From: Haliotis asinina
Lineage: Eukaryota > Mollusca > Gastropoda > Lepetellida > Haliotidae
Assembly: GCF_037392515.1 (NCBI RefSeq)
Contig: NC_090290.1
Coordinates: forward strand, 26,123,753-26,187,752
Reading direction: 5' to 3'
DNA: 64,000 nt
The notes below the pieces were generated by a model, which had not been told where the DNA came from, searched no databases, and saw only the letters and a list, made by a program, of their open reading frames with translations. The position numbers and the translations under genes were made by a program. Of this stretch, positions 47,783-59,241 are shown in pieces (the stretch's first letter is position 1; the number at the start of each line of letters is the position of its first letter).

Positions 47783-48274
47783 GACACTTACGTATGATGA
47801 TGGAAGAAAATAAACCGTTTAATGAAGTAAATATTATTGATACTAGCATTGATCTATGTTACAATTCTCTTATCACACCTGTTACCTTTGTGGCTACAGC
47901 AAGGCGTTTGTATCTACCTTCACCTTTAGACCCACAAGCTGCCCTGTGCCAACTGTTACCCAGGTGCTACATCATAAGTCTTAACTTCAGTTTGATGATG
48001 TGCTTGTATCAAGGTTGCCTTAGCTGCAGGTACTCTCTACCAATGAATGAACCTATTTCACTGCAAAGGGGACGGACATTCAGAAGGTATGCTATAGTCA
48101 ATTTTAAGATATATTCCTTCCCTTGACTTGTACAGTATGTAGACTGTATTTCACAGTTTACCTCCTTATATGCAAAACATTCCAACTGCAACAGGCTTCT
48201 GTTTTCTCTTGTGTCAGTCTGCAATGAGTATGAAACTATGGATTTGAACAAGTTTCACTTCATTGTAATCTGAT

Positions 48275-49400
48275 CATTTCCTTCCTGGGCCTCCTTTCAC
48301 AAAACACTAAGGTGATCGTTAGTCGCTAAGGTAACCTTAGTGCAATGTTTAAGAATGGGAGTTAACAACCCATATCCGATATCCATATATCGTTAAACAA
48401 GTAATAAATAATGTTATTTAGGAAGTCGTGGAATGCATGTACTTGGGATCGTACCACAAGCTACATTGGTTGAGTGGAATAGGTCGCTGACTTAGTGAAT
48501 TGTTGCCACTCTTGAGTTCACGCCCCCACCCCTGAAATTTGTACGTTATTGAGAAAGTCTATTCCCTGACCCCCCACCACAAAAAAAACACAAAAAAACA
48601 AACCAAAACAACAAAAACAACCACCCCCCAAAAAAACAACAAAAAACAAAACAAATAAAAAACCCAAACCAAACCAAACCAAAACAAAACAGAAAACAAC
48701 AAAACAGAAAACAACAACAACAAAAAACGTTATAATAAGGAGTCATATGTTGAATGTACAGTTATTGGGGTGCTCGATATTTTGGTAAGTTGGCGAGTTG
48801 GTCGATATGGAGTGTACAATGTGTGCATGCAGCACCTGTACAGGAGACAGACCGTACACGTAAACCCAGTGGCATAACAGTAAGCAGACACGTGTGCCAA
48901 AGCATTCACTGATGTCAATTATACGTCCTCAGAATCACACCATCTCGCATATTAATGGCATAAGGACAGTCTAGATGTTAAACAACAAATCTACCCAGTA
49001 ATGACTTCCGCCGCCTAATGTGACCACAGTGTTGTTAAGTCCAGTCAAGTGTTCCTTTATATCGATAACGGTATCGATTGGTGTAACACATGGCGGTGGA
49101 AACCTGGGAATTGTAAGCGCAGTTGTATCGGTGTCTATGCTGTATGCCATGAAGGTAATTATTTCTGTGAAATAACATCATCCACAACTGACACTGGCAA
49201 AGTGAAGGTAGGTTTTGACCCAATTCTTGTTACATCTTAGAACATACTAGGGCCCCATTTCACAAAATATCGTACCGCTGCGACTATCGTAAGTCTATGT
49301 TAAAGTATAAAGAGTATGATCACCATAGCGCTATGATAACTTGATTACAAGTTGGACTCAGAGGCTTTAATAACTTGCGACTATCATAACTGACATGTTC
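48275..49400. other. Intergenic, repeat-derived: A/C-rich tract and ATCGTAAG-type repeats
   Basis: 48580-48730 is almost pure A and C on the plus strand. 48285-48365 (CCTTTCACAAAACACTAAGG, ATCGTTAGTCGCTAAGG) and 49250-49395 (GGCCCCATTTCACAAAATAT, GACTATCGTAAG) look like two copies of a palindromic MITE-like repeat. No gene seen. Confidence 0.4.
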
Positions 49401-49973
49401 CCACCCCGCACAAAAGAAGAAGTCTGTTGTGGTAATACCAGGGGGACATTATACATACGCTACCTACAGCCACTGGTTTTGACCATATGTATCGATCCCT
49501 GGCTGGTTCGAACACTTCGTGACACACGTGGCTAATATCTGCCCTGAAACTGCTGGCTGGCTGTGATGTATGTCTGTAGTCATACATGGTGTGCATATTT
49601 CGACATAGAGGCCTTGAAAGAAATTATTACTATGTGTGGTACCGTGGTGCATGCTGTTTAATGACCACGACAGGACTCACCCAGCATTTCAGTAGAAGAG
49701 GCACGTGTGACACATGTTGAAACCAGGGGACAGTATGAATTTGAAACTGGCAAATTATTTTCAAGACAGCTCTTTACATCGGAAACAAACGGCGTCACAC
49801 ATATAGTAAAGTTTAGCAGGGATACTCTTCAACAGGGATAGGTCACTCGCTTGCTTTCTTTTATGAATTGCCATTTGTACTAATTATCGTGTCATGCTCG
49901 AACGCACAAAGTGACTTCCCAGTTGTGTTTAACAGAACTTCAGCCAGTTTATTGTATCCGTCGGAATTTTACA

Positions 49974-50010
49974 ATGAATGAATGAATGAATGAATGAATG
50001 AATGAATGAA
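49974..50010. repeat. (GAAT)n microsatellite
   Basis: About nine units of AATG/GAAT, with looser copies to 50110. Confidence 0.92.
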
Positions 50011-50414
50011 TTATAGTAAGAATTAAGAGCAAGAATTATGTGAATGAATGAAAGAAAGATAAAGAATAAAAGAAAGAAGTAGACATGTGAATAAATGAAA
50101 GAATAAATGATACGCCGCGGTCTTCCCCCCCAAAACATGTTATAAAACGCAAAAGTATTGCGAGAACACGTGTTGACATCAGCTGTCCTTTTAAAAAATC
50201 TACTTTGAGACATTTTTGTTCACAATAATAATTAATTCAGATATCTTATTGCATGTGGGGAATGGAATGGACATTAATAAAATGTTAACTGACACTGTCA
50301 CACTGCCCTCAAAACTAAAGTGTAAAACTGTCACAAAGCGTTCTAAAACACCTTTCCAGTTTTATCAAATAATAATAAGATCAACAAGAAAGAAAGAAAT
50401 TACTGAACTATAAC

Positions 50415-51141
50415 CCTCAAGCATCAATGGCGGATCAGAGCAGATCTGCGATATGTCACATTTTTCACACACCTCATATACACCCGAACATTACTTTTCA
50501 GATTATGAAACTATCACTGTTACTTGCAAACACATTTCACCTGATAGTATATTCCCCTCATATGAATTACCGGTGCACGTGGAAGATGTTTGTGAAGAAA
50601 TAACTAGAAACACTCAAACAATGATGTGTAGCATGTCAATGGCGGATCAGAACAAATTGGCGAAATGTCATATTTTTCACACACCTCAATTACACCCTAA
50701 CAATTTTTTAGGTCATAAAACTGTCACTATTACTTGCAAAAACCTTTCAACTAAAGGTGTGTTTTCCTTCTAAACTGAAACGAATGTGTGAAAGAAGTTT
50801 TTATCGGCACAATTTAGTCTATCCTCTCGGTGAATCGAGAATAGAAGCCAGTGAGCTATAACATACAGACTTGAAAGTTTACTACAAACCTACTGTCCTA
50901 ATACGGACACTAACACCAATTATTTGACTTAAACTGAAGCGACAAAATAGTTAACCTATCTTCTACATGTAGGATTTCAGTTGTTACAACATTCAGCGAA
51001 CTAAATCAGCTGTTGAAAATAAACCGGGCTCAATCTTAAATACTACGCTGCTACACTGGCTACACTGGTTACGTAACGACCCGAGACATACGTTTAGCGG
51101 CTTTTCGAGGAGTTTCTTCTCCCCTCTATATAGGCTCCCTG
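50415..51141. repeat. Dispersed element, copy 2 (matches 1-1225)
   Basis: Nearly two ~211-bp units (TCAATGGCGGATCAGAGCAG near 50426 and TCAATGGCGGATCAGAACAA near 50637) are followed by the same non-tandem flank, ending CTATATAGGCTCCCTG. Orientation is the same as copy 1. The open frame at 50453-50773 spans the units and has no family resemblance. Confidence 0.85.
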
Positions 51142-52602
51142 AGTTTAGTAAAGGAGATGAACCTAACGAGAACGGCCGGACTATTCAGTCGGCCCCCGTC
51201 CACGTCTCCGTCCCCTCAAATTCTTTACTCAACCATATGTAGAAACTGTAAGCAAACTGCACATGAAAACAGAGTAACCGAACTACACACATCCACTACC
51301 TTCTAATATCTTCACAAACAAGCACGCAATCGTTCCAGTCACGGTGGCTGGAAGACATTTACGACAGCACGAGTAAGTCATGCACAGAGAGACACGTGCT
51401 ACACAATTGTTATTGTCGTCTAGGCCTTTCAAGCCTGGGCAACCGACCCAGTACAAGCGTGACGAACAGACCAACTCGTTTGGTCGTATGTACGTACAGT
51501 TTCCGTTTTTTAGAATGAATATTTTAGCATTAAGTTGGTGTATGGTGTTCTCTGCAAGTTACCATGTCAAATAAACAGTATGTGTGACGTTATGGAGAAC
51601 GCATGAATTTCAGTTATTTGCAACAATCCTGTAATATTACCTCACTCAGGTTTACGTGCAGCCAAAGCAACGGAGAAAGTAAGTGAACGTGATGAAGAGC
51701 TCTATTACATGCAGACTTGACTTTGGAAACAAACGCGAACAGTGTGTGTTGTGCCAACACAGATACTAGGTGTAACGGCATGGAGCCACGGTTGAGAGAA
51801 GGTTTGCCGATTTGTATTTATGAATCACCGATACTTTATCACCGTTATACCATGAGCTGAATAAATACACGTAATGTCGCCATTCTTTATTTCGAAACTC
51901 GAGTAATCAATGATTATGCTATTTACTGCAAATTCTCTAAATAGTCTCACCCTCGCAGATGCGGATCGGAATTAGTGTTCAGTGACGCATGCTTGTCGTA
52001 AAAGGTGGGCAACCTGTGAAACGGGATCGGATGGTCAGGTTCGCTTACTTGGTTGACACATCTTATCATATCCCAAGTGCGTAGATCGATGCTCATGCTG
52101 TTGATCACTAAATGGTCTTTTCCAGACTTCATTATTTAAAGGCCGCAGCCATGTAGCTGGAATATTGCTGAGTACTGTGTACAGATACTCTCTTCTTCCC
52201 AAGATGCACTGATAAAAAATACTTTAGAACAGGAAACTCGAGTCTACTGAAACGGTCTGTATCAATGTTAACACCACTGAAAGCATTCCTTCGTTAACAC
52301 TTCTGCAGTTAATCGACCTGTAACACGATTGTTTTCAACAGGATGTTTCAGGTTTGCTTCAAACGTCTGATTTTGCAATCAGGTAATTTCCAAATTTACG
52401 GTATCATATTGCTTCGAGAAGCATCACAGCTATTCGCGGCCACAAACCAGTGTACATTACAATTGTCTCGTTACTGAAATTTTAGTTCCCTGATATCATC
52501 TCTCTACAAACATTTGAATGACTCTATGGTTTTTAGTCTTCAGATGAAGCGTCAGACGTTGCTGACAGTTCGTTGTCACCAGGAGCGGTAACTTGCTAGC
52601 TG
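51142..52602. other. Upstream flank of the GalNAc-transferase; no gene recognised
   Basis: No coding sequence found apart from the SINE at 51986-52180. The promoter of the transferase should be in or before the last few hundred bases, but I see no clear TATA box. Confidence 0.4.
51986..52180 (-). repeat. SINE family A copy
   Basis: Minus strand: CAGCAATATTCCAGCTACAT, GTGATCAACAGCATGAGCAT, CGATCTACGCACTTGGGATA and GTCAACCAAGTAAGCGAACC. Confidence 0.85.
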
Positions 52603-55600
52603 TTGATGATGAGGACAGGGAGACAGGAACGCCCGACCAGATGTTACTTCCGGTTCCTCTGCTTTGTGCTTGGGTTCTGGTTCTTGGTGTTTTTGCAGTA
52701 TGTCATAGTGGACGAGTGGTACCCACACACGGGGGCTGACAGTCACAGACATTTCCGTGGCGCTGTCACGATTAATCCACACGGTATGCCATCTGACCGA
52801 CACGCAAAGCGGAAACATGGCCGTGACAAGCATAAGTTGCACAGGGACGATTTCCACGATGGTCAAGGGCTAAAGGGAGGAAAGTCGGACAGTGACCATC
52901 TTTTTAAAAGATTTGGCAGGGAAGGTTTCCGTAATGACAACCTCCCAAATGTGAACAAATCAGACAGTGGCGCATATATGAATAAACTGGTCGGAGAAGG
53001 TCTCCCTAAGGCAAACCGCCCTGTGAAGGTACTCGAGAAAGATCGCAAGAGTGATGCCGTCAGGAATATTGTGGAGTATATCCAGAAAGAGATGGCAGCG
53101 CCAGATTCACCTGACGGAGTCTCAAACAAAACGCTAGAACTGGTGCGAGAAGGTGTCAAAGACAAGAACAGGACGTTACCATCCCACGCTGACAAGGCGC
53201 GGGAAGAAGCTGACGTAAAGAGGATACTGAATACCATGGCACCGCGGGCTCATATGAAAGCCCCAGGTGAGTCGCTTCCTCTTTCTTTGTTTAAGAATCT
53301 CACTTACAAAACCCCAGATAAGAATTCTTCTGTCTTTGTTTGAAGCGTTTCACATGAAAGCCCCAGGTGTCTGTTCTTCTGTCTTTGTTCGAAGCGTTTC
53401 ACATGAAAACCTCAGGTGTCTGTTCTTCTGTCTTTGTTCGAAGCGTTTCACATGAAAACCTCAGATGTCTGTTCTTCTGTCTTTGTTCGAAGCGTTTCAC
53501 ATGAAAACCTCAGGTGTCTGTTCTTCTGTCTTTGTTCGAAGCGTTTCACATGAAACCCTCAGGTGTCTGTTCTTCTGTCTCTGTTCGAAGCGTTTCACAT
53601 GAAAACCTCAGGTGTCTGTTCTTCTGTCTTTGTTCGAAGCATTTCACATGAAAACCTCAGGTGTCTGTTCTTCTGTCTTTGTTCGAAGCGTTTCACATGA
53701 AAACCTCAGGTGTCTGTTCTTCTGTCTTTGTTCGAAGCGTTTCACATGAAAACCTCAGGTGTCTGTTCTTCTGTCTTTGTTCGAAGCGTTTCACATGAAA
53801 ACCTCAGGTGTCTGTTCTTCTGTCTTTGTTCGAAGCGTTTCACATGAAAACCTCAGGTGTCTGTTCTTCTGTCTTTGTTCGAAGCGTTTCACATGAAAAC
53901 CTCAGGTGTCTGTTCTTCTGTCTTTGTGTAAAGTGTTCTGCTAAGGGCAAAGTAGATGTTAGAGTACTGGTGGTGAATTAGTACCTTAATCGTAAACACA
54001 GAGGTGTAATATAAGTGGTATTATGAATTGCATTATACAGGAGAGTTTGGCAAGGCAGTGCAAATCGACCTGGCGACTCTGTCAAAAGAGGAAAAATTCA
54101 AGATGGAGTTGGGATTCAACAGAACTGGCTTCAACTTGTACGTCAGCGATCTGATCTCTCTACGTCGTCGCGTCCCAGACATGAGGTCGGCAGGGTGAGT
54201 ACGTACCTAGCCTCAGAATATCTTCTATGACGGCTATCTAGCCCCTATATATCTGCAGTGACGGGTACCTAACCCCTATACATCTGCGGGGACGGTGTAT
54301 CTCGCCCCTATATATATGCCGTGATGGTGTATCTAACTCCTGTATATCTGCCGTGACGGTGTATCTAGACCCCATATATCTGCCGTGACGGTGTATCTAG
54401 ACCCCATATATCTGCGGCGACGGTGTATCTAGACCCCATATATCTGCCGTGACGGTGTATCTAGCCCGTATATATATATGCTGCTACGGTATATGTAGCC
54501 ACTATATGTCTCCTCTGACGATGTATCTAGACCTTATATATCTGCGGCGACGGTGTATCTAGACCCCATATATCTGCGGCGACGGTGTATCTAGCCCGTA
54601 TATATATATGCTGCTACGGTATATGTAGCCACTATATGTCTCCTCTGACGATGTATCTAGACCTTATATATCTGCGGCGACGGTGTATCTAGACCCCATA
54701 TATCTGCCGTGACGGTGTATCTAGCCCGTATATATATATGCTGCTACGGTATATGTAGCCACTATATGTCTCCTCTGACGGTGTATCTAGACCTTATATA
54801 TCTGCCGTGACGGTGTATCTAGCCCGTATATATATATGCTGCTACGGTATATGTAGCCACTATATGTCTCCTCTGACGATGTATCTAGACCTTATATATC
54901 TGCGGCGACGGTGTATCTAGACCCCATATATCTGCGGCGACGGTGTATCTAGCCCGTATATATATATGCTGCTACGGTATATGTAGCCACTATATGTCTC
55001 CTCTGACGGTGTATCTAGACCCCATATATCTGCGGCGACGGTGTATCTAGACCCCATATATCTGCGGCGACGGTGTATCTAGACCCCATATATCTGCCGT
55101 GACGGTGTATCTAGACCCCATATATCTGCCGTGACGGTGTATCTAGCCCGTATATATATATGCTGCTACGGTATATGTAGCCACTATATGTCTCCTCTGA
55201 CGATGTATCTAGACCCCATATATCTGCCGTGACGGTGTATCTAGACCCCATATATCTGCGGCGACGGTGTATCTAGCCCGTATATATATATGCTGCTACG
55301 GTATATGTAGCCACTATATGTCTCCTCTGACGATGTATCTAGACCTTATATATCTGCCGCGACGGTGTATCTAGACCCCATATATCTGCCGTGACGGTGT
55401 ATCTAGCCCGTATATATATATGCTGCTACGGTATATGTAGCCACTATATGTCTCCTCTGACGGTGTATCTAGACCTTATATATCTGCCGTGACGGTGTAT
55501 CTAGCCCGTATATATATATGCTGCTACGGTATATGTAGCCACTATATGTCTCCTCTGACGGTGTATCTAGACCCCATATATCTGCCGTGACGGTGTATCT

Positions 55601-58600
55601 AGACCCCATATATCTGCGGCGACGGTGTATCTAGCCCGTATATATATATGCTGCTACGGTGTATGTAGCCACTATATGTCTCCTCTGACGGTGTATCTAG
55701 ACCCCATATATCTGCCGTGACGGTGTATCTAGACCCCATATATCTGCGGCGACGGTGTATCTAGCCCGTATATATATATGCTGCTACGGTATATGTAGCC
55801 ACTATATGTCTCCTCTGACGATGTATCTAGACCTTATATATCTGCGGCGACGGTGTATCTAGACCTTATATATCTGCCGTGACGGTGTATCTAGACCCCA
55901 TATATCTGCCGTGACGATGTATCTAGCCCGTATATATATATGCTGCTACGGTATATGTAGCCACTATATGTCTCCTCTGACGATGTATCTAGACCCCATA
56001 TATCTGCGGCGACGGTGTATCTAGCCCGTATATATATATGCTGCTACGGTATATGTAGCCACTATATGTCTCCTCTGACGGTGTATCTAGACCCCATATA
56101 TCTGCCGTGACGGTGTATCTAGACCCCATATATCTGCGGCGACGATGTATCTAGCCCGTATATATATATGCTGCTACGGTATATGTAGCCACTATATGTC
56201 TCCTCTGACGATGTATCTAGACCTTATATATCTGCGGCGACGGTGTATCTAGACCCCATATATCTGCCGTGACGGTGTATCTAGCCCGTATATATATATG
56301 CTGCTACGGTATATGTAGCCACTATATGTCTCCTCTGACGGTGTATCTAGACCTTATATATCTGCCGTGACGGTGTATCTAGCCCGTATATATATATGCT
56401 GCTACGGTATATGTAGCCACTATATGTCTCCTCTGACGATGTATCTAGACCTTATATATCTGCGGCGACGGTGTATCTAGACCTTATATATCTGCCGTGA
56501 TGGTGTATCTAGACCCCATATATCTGCGGCGACGGTGTATCTAGCCCGTATATATATACTGCTACGGTATATGTAGCCACTATATGTCTCCTCTGACGAT
56601 GTATCTAGACCTTATATATCTGCCGTGACGGTGTATCTAGACCCCATATATCTGCCGTGACGGTGTATCTAGCCCGTATATATATATGCTGCTACGGTAT
56701 ATGTAGCCACTATATGTCTCCTCTGACGGTGTATCTAGACCCCATATATCTGCCGTGACGGTGTATCTAGACCCCATATATCTGCGGCGACGATGTATCT
56801 AGCCCGTATATATATATGCTGCTACGGTATATGTAGCCACTATATGTCTCCTCTGACGATGTATCTAGACCTTATATATCTGCGGCGACGGTGTATCTAG
56901 ACCCCATATATCTGCCGTGACGGTGTATCTAGACCCCATATATCTGCCGTGACAGTGTATCTAGCCCGTATATATATATGCTGCTACGGTATATGTAGCC
57001 ACTATATGTCTCCTCTGACGATGTATCTAGACCTTATATATCTGCCGTGACGGTGTATCTAGACCCCATATATCTGCCGTGACGGTGTATCTAGACCCCA
57101 TATATCTGCCGTGACGGTGTATCTAGCCCGTATATATATATGCTGCTACGGTATATGTAGCCACTATATGTCTCCTCTGACGATGTATCTAGACCTTATA
57201 TATCTGCCGTGACGGTGTATCTAGACCCCATATATCTGCCGTGATGGTGTATCTAGCCCGTATATATATATGCTGCTACGGTATATGTAGCCACTATATG
57301 TCTCCTCTGACGATGTATCTAGACCTTATATATCTGCCGTGACGGTGTATCTAGACCCCATATATCTGCGGCGACGGTGTATCTAGCCCGTATATATATA
57401 TGCTGCTACGGTATATGTAGCCACTATATGTCTCCTCTGACGATGTATCTAGACCTTATATATCTGCCGTGACGGTGTATCTAGACCCCATATATCTGCG
57501 GCGACGGTGTATCTAGCCCGTATATATATATGCTGCTACGGTATATGTAGCCACTATATGTCTCCTCTGACGATGTATCTAGACCTTATATATCTGCGGC
57601 GACGGTGTATCTAGACCTTATATATCTGCGGCGACGGTGTATCTAGACCCCATATATCTGCGGCGACGGTGTATCTAGCCCGTATATATATATGCTGCTA
57701 CGGTATATGTAGCCACTATATGTCTCCTCTGACGATGTATCTAGACCTTGTATATCTGCTGTGACCGTGTATCCAGCCATTATATATGCACGGCGATGGT
57801 GTATCTCGCCCATATATCTCCATGCTGCTGTGTATCTTGTCCCTATATATCTCCTGTGACTATGTATCGTGCCCATGTCTCAGCTGCGAAGGTGTTTCTA
57901 GCCTCGATGTATTTGCCCTCCATATGGCTGGAATATTGCTGAGTGCGGCGTAAAACTAAACTTATTCTATGCATTTGCGTCGACGGTGTATCTAGCCCCT
58001 ATATATCTGCTGTGACTGTATCTAGCCCTTATATGCCTGCTGCGACGGTGTATCTAGCCCCTATTTTTCCTGCTTTGATGGTGTATCTAGCCCCGATGTC
58101 TACCACCTGTAGTTGAACAAGTTAAATGTATAGCTTGATAGTCCCAGGCCAAATGCTAGGATCTCTCAGCAGCAGTAAACGTATTAGCCAGTAATTAGTA
58201 TGACAGAGTTTGGGCATTATGACGCGAGAAACAGTCTGTTGTGTCTGAAGTTAACAAGGTGATGAATTATGTGTGTGAGATGTCACAGTAATGGATTGAT
58301 ACTTTCTGGTTATCAGCGGTTTATACCCAGTGTCTTCCCCCTCAGGTGCCGGGGGCTGGTGTACCCAGACGACCTGCCTGCCACCAGCATCATCATCTGC
58401 TTCCACAACGAGGCTTGGTCCACGCTCATCAGGACGGTGTTCAGCGTCCTCGACAACACACCACAACATCTTCTACACGAAGTCATCCTCGTAGACGATG
58501 CGTCTGACGAACGTGAGAGCTTCACATATGCCATACTTCACGAACCATTTGTCGATCCTAACAGTTACTAGCAACTCTTCACTCAGTTTCGATGCTGCTG

Positions 58601-59241
58601 TATCCGACCACACATGGTGCTCTCATGGAATCAGCATCCCTTCACTGATCAATCAATACATTCCAATTTTACTCGTGAAGAGAGTAATTAGAATTGATCT
58701 TCAGCAACAAATGCTCGTTGAAAGAATAAGCTACTGGTATCATGACTTGCTGACTTGCCGTTTACACATCATCGTATCCCAATATTGCGGAGATTGATGC
58801 TCATGCCCATTGAATTGTCTGATCCAAACTCGATTATTAACATTAACTCGACTGTCGCCATATAGTTGGGATATTGCTGAGTGGGACTTCAAACAAACAC
58901 ACAAAGAACCCAAAAACAAACAAACAACAACAAACCCCAAAACAAAACACCAAACAACAACCAGTTAACTAGCATCTATGTTTTTAATTGTGAAGGTGAC
59001 TAGTGGTTCAACAACTAGCTATCAAGCTTTCTTCAACCTTTGTTTCGAAACACATGCAGTTTGTTTTCCACCCTAGCGTCACTTGGTACGTCACTGGAGG
59101 AGTACCTCCGCCCACTGCCCAAGGTGAAGCTAGTGAGGGCCTCCTCCAGAGTGGGCTTGATTGGAGCCCGACTACTGGGCGTGGCGTCATCTACTGCTCC
59201 CGTCCTCACCTTCCTGGACTCACACGTGGAGTGTATGAAAG
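52603..59241 (+). CDS. Polypeptide N-acetylgalactosaminyltransferase, 5' four exons (continues past the window)
   Basis: Exons: 52603-53266, 54041-54194, 58346-58512 and 59077-59241, all GT-AG with matching phases (~383 codons). The family starts mucin-type O-glycosylation in the Golgi, moving GalNAc from UDP-GalNAc to Ser/Thr. The start [10 protein letters not shown] is followed by a signal anchor (residues ~13-35, [20 protein letters not shown]) and a long basic stem to ~residue 220 (a type II membrane protein). The catalytic part follows: [70 protein letters not shown] and [12 protein letters not shown], with the metal-binding DSH (DxH) motif. The rest of the catalytic domain and the ricin-type lectin domain lie downstream. 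The subtype is unresolved. Three of its four visible introns begin with satellite arrays of 0.7, 3.9 and over 4.7 kb. An alternative start at the second Met is possible. Confidence 0.93.
53250..53935. repeat. 49-bp minisatellite that repeats a 5' splice site (transferase intron 1)
   Basis: The exon end CATATGAAAGCCCCAG plus GTGAGT is unit 1. Unit 2 (ACCCCAGATAAG, 53311) and unit 3 (CACATGAAAGCCCCAGGTGT, 53351) are intermediate. From 53400 on, units are almost identical (CACATGAAAACCTCAGGTGT, CTGTTCTTCTGTCTTTGTTC), with a 49-bp period, about 14 units. Divergence is greatest at the real splice site and falls into the array. Confidence 0.95.
54195..58100. repeat. Large 32-bp satellite with higher-order repeats (transferase intron 2)
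   Basis: It starts at the donor (GGGTGAGTACGTACCTAGCC resembles the unit start CGGTGTATCTAGCC). Basic monomers are ~32 bp, for example CTGCCGTGACGGTGTATCTA + GACCCCATATAT. Four monomer types recur in order, marked by CTAGCCCGTATATATATATG, CTGCTACGGTATATGTAGCC, CTCCTCTGACGATGTATCTA and GACCCCATATAT. The marker CTAGCCCGTA occurs about 25 times, at 54461, 54591, 54721, 54819, 54949, 55143, 55273 and so on; the steps are 98, 130 or 194 bp, so whole monomers are gained or lost. From 57760 the units decay, and a SINE piece is inserted at 57920. Confidence 0.95.
57920..57963 (-). repeat. SINE family A head fragment in the satellite
   Basis: Minus strand: TTTAGTTTTACGCCGCACTC, then AGCAATATTCCAGCC. 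Only the first ~45 bp are present, flanked by satellite units. Confidence 0.85.
58741..58895 (-). repeat. SINE family A copy in transferase intron 3
   Basis: Minus strand: CTCAGCAATATCCCAACTAT, ATCGAGTTTGGATCAGACAA, GGCATGAGCATCAATCTCCG. It is diverged. Confidence 0.75.

Noticed and set aside
54195-58100. CRISPR-like direct repeats
   Set aside because: The units are contiguous with no unique spacers, they lie inside a eukaryotic intron and there are no cas genes.
58269-58571. 100-codon frame read as a stand-alone glycosyltransferase
   Set aside because: It is a single exon (58346-58512) of the transferase, with intron on each side.
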